Notes: generated by a model from the letters alone, not told the origin. DNA of 64,000 nt from Streptomyces malaysiense (GCF_000980885.2 NZ_LBDA02000047.1:62001-126000); one strand, 5' to 3'. Counted from the stretch's first letter, positions 1 through 9,247 are shown. Numbers and translations: made by a program.

Positions 1-1
1 C

Positions 2-409
2 GCGGTGCCGCGCGGCGCGACGGGATACGCACTGACCGTTGCGCCCGCTCGGGTCTCGCGGCTGCTCGGCTCCCTGGACGCCGTCGCCGACGGTGTCCGC
101 CGTGACCTCGGCGACGCGCGGACGAAGGAATGGGAGCGAGACGTCTTCGCCCAGGAGACGAAGCGTGCGGCCACGCCGCCCTCGTACACGAAGGACCCGG
201 TCGAGCACCTTGTCGGCACATGGTCGAGCACCCTGCGCGCGGGTGGTTTCCCGGGCGGCTCGGACGCACTCGAACAGCAGAGCGGCGAGATGGTGGATGA
301 GTGGGCCAAAGCTCTGGGAGTCACCGCCGGAGTCCGGAGCACGTTGCGTGAAAACGCGCTGAACGATTCGTCCGGCGCACGTGGCGACGCGCTGCGCGAT
401 CTTTCCTGA
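2..409 (+). CDS. hypothetical protein, 3' part only (cut by window edge)
   Basis: The open frame runs in from the left edge and ends at a TGA at 409. A GTG at 5 exists but the frame is open to the edge, so the true start is probably outside the window. The visible 135 or so residues are hydrophilic with no membrane segment or motif I recognise, and the second half looks helical. It lies 36 bp upstream of a membrane-anchored protein gene on the same strand and could be in one transcript with it. Function unknown. Confidence 0.5.
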   Translation, partial: AVPRGATGYALTVAPARVSRLLGSLDAVADGVRRDLGDARTKEWERDVFAQETKRAATPPSYTKDPVEHLVGTWSSTLRAGGFPGGSDALEQQSGEMVDEWAKALGVTAGVRSTLRENALNDSSGARGDALRDLS

Positions 410-445
410 AGGCTCCACCGGGCCGACACTGCCAGAAGGTATTCG

Positions 446-1600
446 ATGTCTCACGAGCAAGAAGAAGGAAGTCGCCCTCCTCGCAGAGGCACGGCCCTGC
501 GGGGCCGGCTGGGACTCGGCAGCCGTCGCGGTCTGATCAGCGCGCTCGCGCTGGCGGTCAGCGGTGTCCTCCTCGGCGCGGGCGTCGTCGCCTGGCAGAG
601 CGGTACGTGGCCCTTCTCCGGATCTCCCTGCTGGGGTTCCATGCCCAGTCAGGATCTCGACGCGCTCTTCGGCGACGGGCACACCGACGCGTCGGAGATA
701 CGGCCGTCATGGACTCCGAACGGGGCCAAGGGCCAGGGGTCGCTGGACGGCCGTTGCCGCATCATGAGCGGGACCGGGCCGTACGGCCGTCAGGTCGACA
801 TACACGTCCACCGGCTCGCCGGCGATGTACGGACGGACAACGTCCCCTGGTCCGACGAGTTCCTGTCCGCGGCGCTGACCCCGCTCGGCGGCGGTGTACT
901 GGGCATGGCCTCCGACACCCGGGCGTGGGCGGCGTTGCCCTCCACCTGCGTCGACCCCGTTACGTCCGGGGGCTACGCCGTCGTCGATGTCCGCATGGGC
1001 TACGACGGGTTCTGGAAGAACGACTCGCTGACCAGGAGGAACGCGCGTCAGAAGGCGCTCTCCCGTACCGTCGTCCATGTCGTGAACGGCACCATGGCGG
1101 CGCTCGGCTGTTCCGGGACGCTGCGGGAGCCCGGTTCGCCGGAGGCCATGCCGGTTCCCCGGCCGGTGCACGCCGGCGGCCCGGTGTGCGGGGTGCCGGG
1201 GGTCCGGCTGCCCGATGAGACGGGGTCCGATCCCCAGGCCAGGGTGTCCGTCGGGGACGAGCGCCCTGCGCGCACCTGCGACATCCTCACGGGCGTGGGC
1301 GACCACCCGCAGTACCGGCTCCAGACGGTCCAGGACCCGAATCTCGCCCAGGCCGTCGGTGCCGGTGTCCACACAGGTCCCGGCATCACGAGGAAAGGCG
1401 GGCGAGAGGCGATCGGGACCTATTCGCCGGCCATCGCCGACGTGTCCACCAAGTGCCGCGGCCGTACCGTCCTCTTCCTCGCCCAGCAGACCTACGGTCT
1501 CTACGGCTACACCTTCATCCGCCGCGCCTTCCCCGCCTACGTCACGGCGGAGGCGAAGCGGCTGGACTGCGGCCCGCTGGAAATCCGGATCCCGGACTGA
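446..1600 (+). CDS. membrane-anchored hypothetical protein, 384 aa
   Basis: The ATG has an AGAAGGT ribosome binding site just upstream. The N-terminus is basic and cytoplasmic, followed by one hydrophobic segment at about residues 30-50, and the rest should lie outside the membrane. The extracellular part contains several well-spaced cysteines that could form disulfides. The overall plan and the C-terminal part (a beta stretch, then an alanine/lysine helix, then a Cys-Gly near the end) resemble the protein encoded at 4755-5864, so the two look like distant paralogs flanking the hydrolase and lipoprotein genes. No known domain is recognised. Function unknown. Confidence 0.75.
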   Translation: MSHEQEEGSRPPRRGTALRGRLGLGSRRGLISALALAVSGVLLGAGVVAWQSGTWPFSGSPCWGSMPSQDLDALFGDGHTDASEIRPSWTPNGAKGQGSLDGRCRIMSGTGPYGRQVDIHVHRLAGDVRTDNVPWSDEFLSAALTPLGGGVLGMASDTRAWAALPSTCVDPVTSGGYAVVDVRMGYDGFWKNDSLTRRNARQKALSRTVVHVVNGTMAALGCSGTLREPGSPEAMPVPRPVHAGGPVCGVPGVRLPDETGSDPQARVSVGDERPARTCDILTGVGDHPQYRLQTVQDPNLAQAVGAGVHTGPGITRKGGREAIGTYSPAIADVSTKCRGRTVLFLAQQTYGLYGYTFIRRAFPAYVTAEAKRLDCGPLEIRIPD

Positions 1601-1848
1601 CCCCCTCCCGGTTCCCCTTGGACCGCCCTCGTCGCGTACGCACGCCGAGAACCGGCCATGCCTACCCGACTCGGCCCGGACGCGCATGAGTTCAGGTACT
1701 CAGCCGCCATGGTTCCTGCAACGGAACTGGCGGCAGTGACGTCCTGTTAACTTAAGAGATTCATATGGGATTCATACCTCGCACGCGGGCACGCCGTTGG
1801 TGAGACGGCCGGAAAGCGGGCGACGGGGCACGGGGGAGGACGACGGGC

Positions 1849-2313
1849 ATGTCCTGGGACGAATGGGAACAGCTGAAGGCCGATGCGGCCGCGCGTTCCG
1901 GTTCCACTCGAATGCGGTTGAACCACCTGCCGGACGCCGGCGGCGGCGGCGGTTCGTCCGACGGCGGCCCGGACCCCCTGAAGTCGGACCGGAAGGTCTG
2001 GTCGACCGCCGGCGGCGACGTCGCGGGCCTGCGGACCGACGTGAGCACGGCACTGGGGAAGCTGGACCACGGGCAGTCCGGGCTGGGGGACGGCGCCGGG
2101 TGCGAGTCGGCCGCGGCGCAGAAGGAACTCTTCGACTCCTGGAAGAAGTACGTCGGTGACGTGAGCGGCCGCTGCGGGAAGTTGGGCGGTCTGCTGGAGC
2201 GCGCGGGGCGCGATCTGTCGATGACCGACCAAGACGTCCGGGACGGGCTGAACAAGATCAAGACGGAGTACCAGGACACCGAGGCCGTCGGCGGCCAGGC
2301 GAAGGGCAAGTGA
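1849..2313 (+). CDS. WXG100/ESX-like small helical protein
   Basis: The ATG follows a GGGGGAGGA ribosome binding site with 9 nt spacing. The 154-residue product has a glycine-rich linker near residues 32-40 and two long predicted helices, with an F-x-S-W-K-K stretch in the middle. There is no signal peptide or membrane segment. Small helical-hairpin proteins encoded directly before a large DUF1023-type hydrolase are common in actinomycetes and are often treated as type VII secretion targets. It ends 7 bp before the hydrolase ATG, so the two are surely co-translated. The ESX assignment is inferred from size, fold prediction and neighbour, not from a clear WxG motif. Confidence 0.6.
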   Translation: MSWDEWEQLKADAAARSGSTRMRLNHLPDAGGGGGSSDGGPDPLKSDRKVWSTAGGDVAGLRTDVSTALGKLDHGQSGLGDGAGCESAAAQKELFDSWKKYVGDVSGRCGKLGGLLERAGRDLSMTDQDVRDGLNKIKTEYQDTEAVGGQAKGK

Positions 2314-2320
2314 GCAGGTC

Positions 2321-4144
2321 ATGGATCTTGCCGCGCTGAAGGCCATCAAGCCGTCCGAGTACCAGGAGGCCGCGGACGGCTACCGCGCCACGAGCGAGAT
2401 GGCCGGCAAGGCCAGGGAAGCGATCGACAACCGGATCTCGGCGGGGATACGCAACCAGCTCTCCGGGGAGACCGCCAAGGCCGCCCTGCGCGAACTGAAG
2501 GAACTGTCCAAGGACTTCCACTACGCCGAGACCGAGTGCGCGCTGGCCGGCACCGCCCTCAACGGCTTCGCCTTCGACATGGCCGCGGCCAAGCGGAAGC
2601 TGGAGGCGGCGATGGAGGACGCGAAGGCAGCCGGCTGCACGGTCGGCGCCGACGGATCGGTGACGTTCCCGGCCGGGGGCAAGGAAGTCGACGGCAAGGT
2701 GCCGGAGGGCGGGACGGTGCAGGTGAGCACCAGCCCGACGGACCCGACGGCGGCCGCTCTGGAGCGGCAGGCCGCCAACATCCACCCCAATCCGAACTTC
2801 GGCAAGGCCATCGGCTTCGCCGACCGCATCGGTGACGCCCTGAAGGAAGCGACGGACGCGGACACCAAGTGGGCCCCGAAGCTGCGCGCTCTGAAGGCCG
2901 ACGACGACCTGGTGGTCTCCGACAAGGACTGGACCGACGTCAAGTCGGACACGGACGGCGTGCGCGACGCGGGCAAGAGCTATCTCGACTCCCTGCCCCA
3001 GCCTCCCCGGCACGGCAGCCCGAAGGACAACGCCGCCTGGTGGAAAGGCCTGACCGACGAGCAGCGGTCGGACTACCTGGCCGTGCACCCCGACGCGGTC
3101 GGCGCGCTCGACGGGCTTCCCGCCACGGCGCGGGACCAGGCCAACCGAGTGGTGCTCGACGAGGCCCGGGCGAAGGCCCGACTGGACTACGACGACTGGC
3201 TGAAGAAGCATCCGGAGCCCAAGCGGTTCCAGCCCTACATCGACCCGTACACCGGGGCCATGCCGAAGGGTCTCAACGTCGAGAGCCAGGAGTGGAAGGA
3301 CTGGGACGAGGCGCGGCGGAACGCCCGCAAGTCCCTCGACGGCATGAACGCGATCCAGACGCGCTTCGACGCGACGGGTGTGAACGGGCTGCCGGAGGCC
3401 TACCTCCTGGGATTCGGCACAGAAGGGGACGGTCGCGCGATCATCGCCAACGGCAACCCGGACACCGCGGACCACCAAGCGGTCTACGTGCCGGGTACGA
3501 CGTCGGAGCTGGGGAACATCGGTGGAAACATCGACCGGATGACCAAGGTCTGGCACGCGGCCAACGACGAGGCCGACGGGAAATCCGTCTCCACGATCAC
3601 CTGGCTCGGCTACGACGCGCCGGACAGCGTCTGGAAGGACGCGCCGTTCGAGCACTACGCGTACGACGGGGCACCGGCGTTCAACAAGTTCCTGGACGGG
3701 CTCGACACCTCCCACACCGGTGACACGGATCCGCACCGCACGGTCATCGCCCACTCGTACGGGACGACGCTCGTCGGCGCCGCGGCCCAGAAGGGGCATG
3801 TCAGTGCCGACGACCTCGTCTTCGCCGGCAGTCCCGGGGTCAAGGTCTCCGGCGCCGACGAGCTGGACGTGCCCAAGGGGCACGTGTGGAACGAGGAGGC
3901 CGACGGAGACGTGGTCCCCGACATCGGCCGATGGGGCCACGGCGGGGACGGCTTCATCATTCCCAGCGATCCGGATTTCGGCGCCAACCAGATGACCACG
4001 GACACCGAAGGACACAGCGGCTACTGGGACGAGACGTCTCATGGGCCCTCGCAGAGCCTGAAGAACCAGGCCCTGGTCGTCGTCGGGAAGGGCGATGATG
4101 TGGCACTGAAGCCGCCGCCCGATCCGTGGGCACATGTCAAGTAG
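2321..4144 (+). CDS. large alpha/beta hydrolase, DUF1023 type
   Basis: The 607-residue product has a helical N-terminal region (about 1-200) resembling an ESX/WXG-like segment, then a linker, then a C-terminal alpha/beta hydrolase domain. The nucleophile elbow reads A-H-S-Y-G with Ser-479. An acidic candidate lies in the E-A-D-G-D-V-V-P-D stretch, and a C-terminal G-H-S-G-Y-W-D supplies the catalytic His, an arrangement typical of the DUF1023 family. No signal peptide is seen, so export would need a type VII-like route or the protein is cytoplasmic. It follows the small helical protein by 7 bp, and the lipoprotein gene begins 25 bp after it. Substrate unknown. Confidence 0.8.
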   Translation: MDLAALKAIKPSEYQEAADGYRATSEMAGKAREAIDNRISAGIRNQLSGETAKAALRELKELSKDFHYAETECALAGTALNGFAFDMAAAKRKLEAAMEDAKAAGCTVGADGSVTFPAGGKEVDGKVPEGGTVQVSTSPTDPTAAALERQAANIHPNPNFGKAIGFADRIGDALKEATDADTKWAPKLRALKADDDLVVSDKDWTDVKSDTDGVRDAGKSYLDSLPQPPRHGSPKDNAAWWKGLTDEQRSDYLAVHPDAVGALDGLPATARDQANRVVLDEARAKARLDYDDWLKKHPEPKRFQPYIDPYTGAMPKGLNVESQEWKDWDEARRNARKSLDGMNAIQTRFDATGVNGLPEAYLLGFGTEGDGRAIIANGNPDTADHQAVYVPGTTSELGNIGGNIDRMTKVWHAANDEADGKSVSTITWLGYDAPDSVWKDAPFEHYAYDGAPAFNKFLDGLDTSHTGDTDPHRTVIAHSYGTTLVGAAAQKGHVSADDLVFAGSPGVKVSGADELDVPKGHVWNEEADGDVVPDIGRWGHGGDGFIIPSDPDFGANQMTTDTEGHSGYWDETSHGPSQSLKNQALVVVGKGDDVALKPPPDPWAHVK

Positions 4145-4169
4145 CTGCGACGACGTAAGGCTCACCGAC

Positions 4170-4700
4170 GTGAAGACCAGACTGGGCGCCTGTGTGCTCG
4201 CCCTGCCTCTTGTACTGACCACCATCACTGGATGCGGCATGACTGAGAAAGACTCCGACACGACTCCGTCCGCCGGCACGAGCACCTCGCGTGACGCCTC
4301 CGACGCGATGGAAAGGCTGTCCAGCGGCATCTACGACCTGATCGGCGTCAAGGGGAAGACGTCCGACAGCCGTCCGTTCGTCGCGGAATGCCCGGGCAAG
4401 GACACGAAGACCTACTTCCGGATCTTCCACTGGTGGAGCTTCTACCCGGCGTCGGCGAAGGACCTCGACGTGGCGATGGAACGGCTCAAGACCGAGCTGC
4501 CCAGGCACGGATGGAAGATCGTCACGTACGGGCCGGACACCAGCAAGAACAGGAACATCAACCTGACCGCCGACAACGACCAGCAGAAGGCCGGCGTCAA
4601 CATCGTCCGGATGGCCAAGAACGACCCGCCGAAACTGAGCCTCCATGTCGTCTCCGGTTGCTACAAGGTCCCGGACGGCCAGGAGGTCGAACACTTCTGA
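4170..4700 (+). CDS. secreted lipoprotein, hypothetical
   Basis: I place the start at the GTG at 4170 rather than the ATG at 4134, because it is preceded by GTAAGG at a suitable distance and gives a clean signal peptide: basic start, hydrophobic core and a lipobox I-T-G-C at about residue 22. The mature 150-residue domain contains two cysteines and no motif I recognise. A serine/threonine-rich spacer follows the lipid-attached Cys, as usual for surface lipoproteins of Gram-positive bacteria. It is tightly linked to the hydrolase upstream and the membrane protein downstream. Confidence 0.75.
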   Translation: MKTRLGACVLALPLVLTTITGCGMTEKDSDTTPSAGTSTSRDASDAMERLSSGIYDLIGVKGKTSDSRPFVAECPGKDTKTYFRIFHWWSFYPASAKDLDVAMERLKTELPRHGWKIVTYGPDTSKNRNINLTADNDQQKAGVNIVRMAKNDPPKLSLHVVSGCYKVPDGQEVEHF

Positions 4701-4754
4701 GCGGCGGTCCAGGAACCCCGCGAGACGGGCGTCCGCGACCCCGAGAACACCGAA

Positions 4755-5864
4755 ATGAGCACGATGCAGACGAAATCCGGGTTCCGACGTGTGCACGCCG
4801 GCTGGTACGCAGGGGCGTGCCTGCTGGTTCTGGCGCTGGTGGGAGCGGTGCTCTACGGCAGCGGTGCCTTCGGTTCCCGGGGCGGCGAGGAGTCGCTGGA
4901 CCGGGCGTGCGGCGGCTCGCCGGCACAGGGCGGGTTGAGCGAGGCTCTGCATGCGTCGGACTTCAGGGCCGAGGAGGAGGGCGACGACGACTACCTGGCC
5001 GCCTGCCTGGTCCGCAACCAGGAGTCCGGGCCGCAGGGCAGTGACCTGGAGCTGAAGCTGCGCTGGAGCACCGCGAAGGCCCCGTCCGCCACGCTCACCT
5101 GGTACGACGCGGACTACGACGGAGTGCGGGAGCAGGCGGCACCCCTCGGCCACGGCTGGTCCGGTGTCCTCAGGTACGAGGGCGGCACCTACCAGGTCAT
5201 GGCCGCGCTGGACTGCGTCAACCAGAAGGACAAGGCCTTGGTCGCCTACGGTGACCTGCTCGGCACGTCGAACAGCACGACCCTGACCGGTCTCGGCCGG
5301 GTGACCACCGAGACCGCCGAGAAGGCGGCCGAGAAGCACGGCTGCCAGGTGAAGGCGGGCGAGCGGCTCACCGGCCTGTCCCCCGCACGGCTGGGTGCGT
5401 CCGGAACGGCGAAGCCGCTGGCGCGGGCCCAGGGCTCCTGCGCCGCGCTGCGCGGAACGGACGCGGCGGCGGCAGACACGCCCGAGGCCATGGAGTACCC
5501 GGCGGACCCGAATGCCCCGCAGACCAACTGCTACCTGGTCACGAAGGCGAAGAAGCCCGGCTACGGCCTCTACGCCTATTACGGCGCCGCCGCCAAGGAC
5601 TTCCTGACCAGCGAGGGCGACCAGTTGGAGAAGGGCTACGGCCCCGCCCACGGCGACCGCGACTACGCCTGGGCCACCGCGACCTGCCCGCAATCGGCGC
5701 AGCAGGCGGTGTTCGTGCTGTACCACCTGCACGACAGGGACACCGACACCTACCCGGTCCCGCACTACTCCGCCTCGTTCGCCCGCGACGCCCTGCGCGC
5801 CTTCGCCGACCACGAGGCGAAGCAGCGCGGCTGCACCGGCGTACGGATGGCCGCCAGGCCCTGA
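4755..5864 (+). CDS. membrane-anchored hypothetical protein, 369 aa
   Basis: One hydrophobic segment at about residues 17-40 is followed by a long extracytoplasmic part with paired cysteines. It resembles the product of 446-1600 in layout and in its last 60 residues, and is probably a distant paralog. It closes the accessory block; the next gene is rpsJ after a 445-nt promoter region. The ribosome binding site is weak. Function unknown. Confidence 0.75.
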   Translation: MSTMQTKSGFRRVHAGWYAGACLLVLALVGAVLYGSGAFGSRGGEESLDRACGGSPAQGGLSEALHASDFRAEEEGDDDYLAACLVRNQESGPQGSDLELKLRWSTAKAPSATLTWYDADYDGVREQAAPLGHGWSGVLRYEGGTYQVMAALDCVNQKDKALVAYGDLLGTSNSTTLTGLGRVTTETAEKAAEKHGCQVKAGERLTGLSPARLGASGTAKPLARAQGSCAALRGTDAAAADTPEAMEYPADPNAPQTNCYLVTKAKKPGYGLYAYYGAAAKDFLTSEGDQLEKGYGPAHGDRDYAWATATCPQSAQQAVFVLYHLHDRDTDTYPVPHYSASFARDALRAFADHEAKQRGCTGVRMAARP

Positions 5865-5893
5865 GACCGGTCGCGGCGGGCTCCGCCCCCGGT

Positions 5894-5963
5894 TTGACCT
5901 ACGTCACTCCCGGGGTAATCTCTTCGGCCCGATTGGCGGAGCCCCCCGCCCGTATGGCAGACT
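5894..5963 (+). promoter_or_regulatory. candidate promoters of the S10 operon
   Basis: Two housekeeping-type promoters can be read. The first is TTGACC (5894-5899), 16 nt, TAATCT (5916-5921). The second is TTGGCG (5933-5938), 19 nt, CAGACT (5958-5963). Both lie in the 445-nt gap before rpsJ and would give a leader of about 340-380 nt, long enough for ribosomal-protein feedback control. No other gene is visible in the gap. Confidence 0.6.
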
Positions 5964-6309
5964 GTCCGAGTTGCTCGGTCGAGTGTTGATGCTGCGCGCC
6001 TCCCGCCGGGAGGACCGGAAGCGAGTCCCACAGTACTCGTCGCCCTAACTGCCCTCGGGCAGCACTGGGGCGGACGTACGGGAATCTTCCGGGAAGTGTG
6101 GGCGCGACACCGGCCAGGCGCCCGGTGGGCCCGAGGTCCCCGGTCCGCGGTTTCCGGAAGGGCCGTGTGCATTCCCCGCAGGGATGTTCGAACAAGGGAC
6201 ATTCTTGTCAGCGGGAGCGCGACACGCCCGACCGCGTGGGTCGGAGAAAGCGGGTACCGGAAACCACCGGGTCCCAGAGCGTTAGAAGAGACAGGACTAC
6301 TGAGTAGCC

Positions 6310-6618
6310 ATGGCGGGACAGAAGATCCGCATCCGGCTCAAGGCCTACGACCACGAGGTCATCGACTCCTCGGCGAAGAAGATCGTCGAGACGGTGACCC
6401 GCACTGGTGCGTCGGTCGCGGGCCCGGTGCCGCTGCCCACTGAGAAGAACGTGTACTGCGTCATCAAGTCGCCGCACAAGTACAAGGACTCGCGCGAGCA
6501 CTTCGAGATGCGCACGCACAAGCGCCTGATCGACATCCTCGACCCGACCCCCAAGACCGTTGACTCTCTGATGCGACTCGACCTCCCGGCCGGTGTCGAC
6601 ATCGAGATCAAGCTCTGA
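6310..6618 (+). CDS. rpsJ: 30S ribosomal protein S10
   Basis: The 102-residue product starts M-A-G-Q-K-I-R-I-R-L-K and carries the S10 loop T-R-T-G-A-S-V-A-G-P-V-P-L-P-T. It is a head component of the small subunit and in other bacteria also the NusE partner in antitermination. It is full length for the family. First gene of the S10 operon; rplC starts 17 bp later. Confidence 0.98.
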   Translation: MAGQKIRIRLKAYDHEVIDSSAKKIVETVTRTGASVAGPVPLPTEKNVYCVIKSPHKYKDSREHFEMRTHKRLIDILDPTPKTVDSLMRLDLPAGVDIEIKL

Positions 6619-6635
6619 GGGCTGGTGATCTGAGA

Positions 6636-7280
6636 ATGGCTAAGCAGATCAAGGGCATCCTGGGCGAGAAGCTCGGCATGACGCAGGTGTGGGACGAGAA
6701 CAACCGTGTTGTTCCGGTCACCGTCGTCAAGGCCGGCCCCAACGTCGTCACCCAGGTCCGTACGAACGACGTCGACGGCTACGAGTCCGTCCAGATCGCG
6801 TTCGGCGAGATCGACCCGCGCAAGGTGAACAAGCCCCTCAAGGGCCACTTCGCCAAGGCCGACGTCACCCCCCGCCGCCACCTCGTCGAGATCCGCACCG
6901 CGGACGCCTCCGAGTACACGCTGGGCCAGGAGATCTCCGCTGAGGTCTTCGAGGCGGGCGTCAAGGTGGACGTGACCGGCAAGAGCAAGGGCAAGGGCTT
7001 CGCCGGTGTCATGAAGCGTCACAACTTCAAGGGCCTCGGCGCCGGACACGGCACCCAGCGCAAGCACCGCTCGCCCGGTTCCATCGGTGGCTGCGCCACC
7101 CCGGGCCGCGTGTTCAAGGGCCTCCGCATGGCGGGTCGCATGGGCAACGAGCGGGTCACCACCCAGAACCTGACCGTCCACGCCGTTGACGCGGAGAAGG
7201 GTCTGCTGCTCATCAAGGGCGCGGTTCCCGGTCCGAACGGCGGCCTCGTCCTGGTCCGCACCGCGGCCAAGGGGGCCTGA
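6636..7280 (+). CDS. rplC: 50S ribosomal protein L3
   Basis: The product is 214 residues, the usual actinobacterial length. It begins with M-A-K-Q-I-K-G-I-L-G-E-K-L-G-M-T-Q and contains the G-T-Q-R-K-H-R-S-P-G loop that reaches toward the peptidyl transferase centre in known structures. It binds 23S rRNA early in large-subunit assembly. Second gene of the S10 operon. Confidence 0.98.
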   Translation: MAKQIKGILGEKLGMTQVWDENNRVVPVTVVKAGPNVVTQVRTNDVDGYESVQIAFGEIDPRKVNKPLKGHFAKADVTPRRHLVEIRTADASEYTLGQEISAEVFEAGVKVDVTGKSKGKGFAGVMKRHNFKGLGAGHGTQRKHRSPGSIGGCATPGRVFKGLRMAGRMGNERVTTQNLTVHAVDAEKGLLLIKGAVPGPNGGLVLVRTAAKGA

Positions 7281-7288
7281 GGTAACCG

Positions 7289-7939
7289 ATGAGCACTGTT
7301 GACATCCTTTCGCCGGCGGGCGAGAAGGCCGGTTCCGTCGAGCTCCCCGCGGAGATCTTCGACGCCAAGGTCAGCGTTCCGCTGATCCACCAGGTCGTCG
7401 TCGCGCAGCTGGCCGCGGCCCGTCAGGGCACGCACAAGACCAAGACGCGTGGCGAGGTCCGCGGTGGTGGCAAGAAGCCGTACCGCCAGAAGGGCACCGG
7501 TCGCGCCCGCCAGGGTTCGACCCGCGCGCCGCAGTTCGCCGGTGGTGGCGTCGTGCACGGTCCCGTGCCGCGTGACTACTCGCAGCGCACCCCGAAGAAG
7601 ATGAAGGCCGCCGCCCTGCGCGGTGCCCTCACCGACCGGGCGCGTCACAACCGCATCCACGTCGTCGCCGGCGTGGTCGAGGGCCAGGTCTCCACCAAGG
7701 CCGCGAAGAGCCTGTTCGGCAAGATCTCGGAGCGCAAGAACCTGCTCCTGGTCGCCGACCGCTCCGACGAGGCCGCGTGGCTGTCCGCCCGCAACCTGCC
7801 CCAGGTCCACATCCTGGAGCCGGGCCAGCTGAACACGTACGACGTTCTCGTCTCGGACGACGTGGTCTTCACCCAGGCCGCTTTCGAGTCCTTCGTGTCT
7901 GGCCCCAAGGCCGCTGACACCGAAGGGAGCGAGGCCTGA
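7289..7939 (+). CDS. rplD: 50S ribosomal protein L4
   Basis: The 216-residue product has the conserved basic exit-tunnel loop (G-G-K-K-P-Y-R-Q-K-G-T-G-R-A-R) followed by Q-G-S-T-R-A-P-Q. In gamma-proteobacteria L4 represses its own operon; whether that holds here cannot be read from sequence. Its TGA overlaps the rplW ATG (TGATG), so the pair is translationally coupled. Confidence 0.98.
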   Translation: MSTVDILSPAGEKAGSVELPAEIFDAKVSVPLIHQVVVAQLAAARQGTHKTKTRGEVRGGGKKPYRQKGTGRARQGSTRAPQFAGGGVVHGPVPRDYSQRTPKKMKAAALRGALTDRARHNRIHVVAGVVEGQVSTKAAKSLFGKISERKNLLLVADRSDEAAWLSARNLPQVHILEPGQLNTYDVLVSDDVVFTQAAFESFVSGPKAADTEGSEA

Positions 7940-8358
7940 TGGCTATCCGTCACCCCGCTATTGCCTCGAAGGCCGCCAAGGCCGCCAAGGCCGCGCGCGT
8001 CGCCAAGGCGCGTCGCCACGCCGCCGAGGGCAAGAACACCGTCGAGACGCCGCTGAGCAAGTCGTACACGGACCCCCGTGACGTCCTGCTGAAGCCGGTC
8101 GTCTCGGAGAAGAGCTACGCGCTCCTCGACGAGAACAAGTACACGTTCATCGTCGACCCGAACGCCAACAAGACCCAGATCAAGCAGGCCGTCCAGGCGG
8201 TCTTCGACGTCAAGGTCACCGGGGTCAACACGATCAACCGCCAGGGCAAGCGCAAGCGCACGAAGACCGGCTTCGGTCAGCGTGCCGCCACCAAGCGCGC
8301 GATCGTGACCCTCGCCGAGGGCGACCGTATCGACATCTTCGGCGGTCCGACCGCCTAA
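7939..8358 (+). CDS. rplW: 50S ribosomal protein L23 with Ala/Lys-rich N-terminal extension
   Basis: The L23 core starts near residue 45 (D-P-R-D-V-L-L-K-P-V-V-S-E-K-S). About 40 extra residues rich in alanine, lysine and arginine precede it. The ATG overlaps the rplD stop, which favours this start over an internal one, and I recall the same extension in other Streptomyces. L23 sits at the exit tunnel and is the docking site for trigger factor and SRP in known systems. Confidence 0.95.
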   Translation: MAIRHPAIASKAAKAAKAARVAKARRHAAEGKNTVETPLSKSYTDPRDVLLKPVVSEKSYALLDENKYTFIVDPNANKTQIKQAVQAVFDVKVTGVNTINRQGKRKRTKTGFGQRAATKRAIVTLAEGDRIDIFGGPTA

Positions 8359-8398
8359 GGGCGGTCCGGATCGTCCGATATCGGACGAGGACTGAGAA

Positions 8399-9235
8399 AT
8401 GGGAATCCGCAAGTACAAGCCGACTACGCCGGGCCGTCGTGGCGCCAGCGTCGCCGACTTCGTCGAGGTCACGCGGTCCACGCCGGAGAAGTCGCTGGTC
8501 CGTCCCCTGCACAGCAAGGGCGGCCGTAACAACGCCGGTCGTGTGACCGTTCGCCACCAGGGTGGCGGACACAAGCGCGCCTACCGAGTGATCGACTTCC
8601 GTCGTCACGACAAGGACGGCGTGCCGGCGAAGGTCGCGCACATCGAGTACGACCCCAACCGCACCGCGCGCATCGCGCTGCTGCACTACGCCGACGGCGA
8701 GAAGCGCTACATCCTCGCCCCGCGCAACCTGCAGCAGGGTGACCGCGTCGAGAACGGTCCCGGGGCCGACATCAAGCCGGGCAACAACCTGGCCCTCCGC
8801 AACATCCCGGTCGGTACCACGATCCACGCGATCGAGCTCCGTCCCGGTGGCGGTGCCAAGTTCGCCCGCTCCGCCGGTGCCTCCGTGCAGCTGCTCGCGA
8901 AGGAGGGCTCCATGGCCCACCTGCGCATGCCGTCCGGCGAGATCCGCCTGGTCGACGTCCGCTGCCGCGCCACCGTCGGTGAGGTCGGCAACGCCGAGCA
9001 GAGCAACATCAACTGGGGCAAGGCCGGCCGTAAGCGGTGGCTGGGCGTTCGCCCGACCGTCCGTGGTGTCGTCATGAACCCGGTCGACCACCCGCACGGT
9101 GGTGGTGAGGGCCGGACCTCCGGTGGCCGCCACCCCGTGTCCCCGTGGGGCAAGAAGGAAGGCCGTACTCGTTCGCCCAAGAAGGCGTCGAACAAGTACA
9201 TCGTCCGCCGCCGCAAGACGAACAAGAAGCGCTAA
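8399..9235 (+). CDS. rplB: 50S ribosomal protein L2
   Basis: The full-length 278-residue product has the G-G-G-H-K-R-A-Y-R motif and the C-terminal N-P-V-D-H-P-H-G-G-G-E-G loop, whose histidine lies near the peptidyl transferase centre. L2 binds 23S rRNA and is needed for subunit association. A GAGGACTGAGAA sequence upstream of the ATG is a plausible ribosome binding site. Confidence 0.98.
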   Translation: MGIRKYKPTTPGRRGASVADFVEVTRSTPEKSLVRPLHSKGGRNNAGRVTVRHQGGGHKRAYRVIDFRRHDKDGVPAKVAHIEYDPNRTARIALLHYADGEKRYILAPRNLQQGDRVENGPGADIKPGNNLALRNIPVGTTIHAIELRPGGGAKFARSAGASVQLLAKEGSMAHLRMPSGEIRLVDVRCRATVGEVGNAEQSNINWGKAGRKRWLGVRPTVRGVVMNPVDHPHGGGEGRTSGGRHPVSPWGKKEGRTRSPKKASNKYIVRRRKTNKKR

Positions 9236-9247
9236 GGACGGGTTGAG

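Noticed and set aside
2258..4330. 690-codon minus-strand frame opposite the DUF1023 hydrolase
   Set aside because: Val/Arg/Gly-rich composition without motifs; the plus strand has the coherent hydrolase with catalytic residues.
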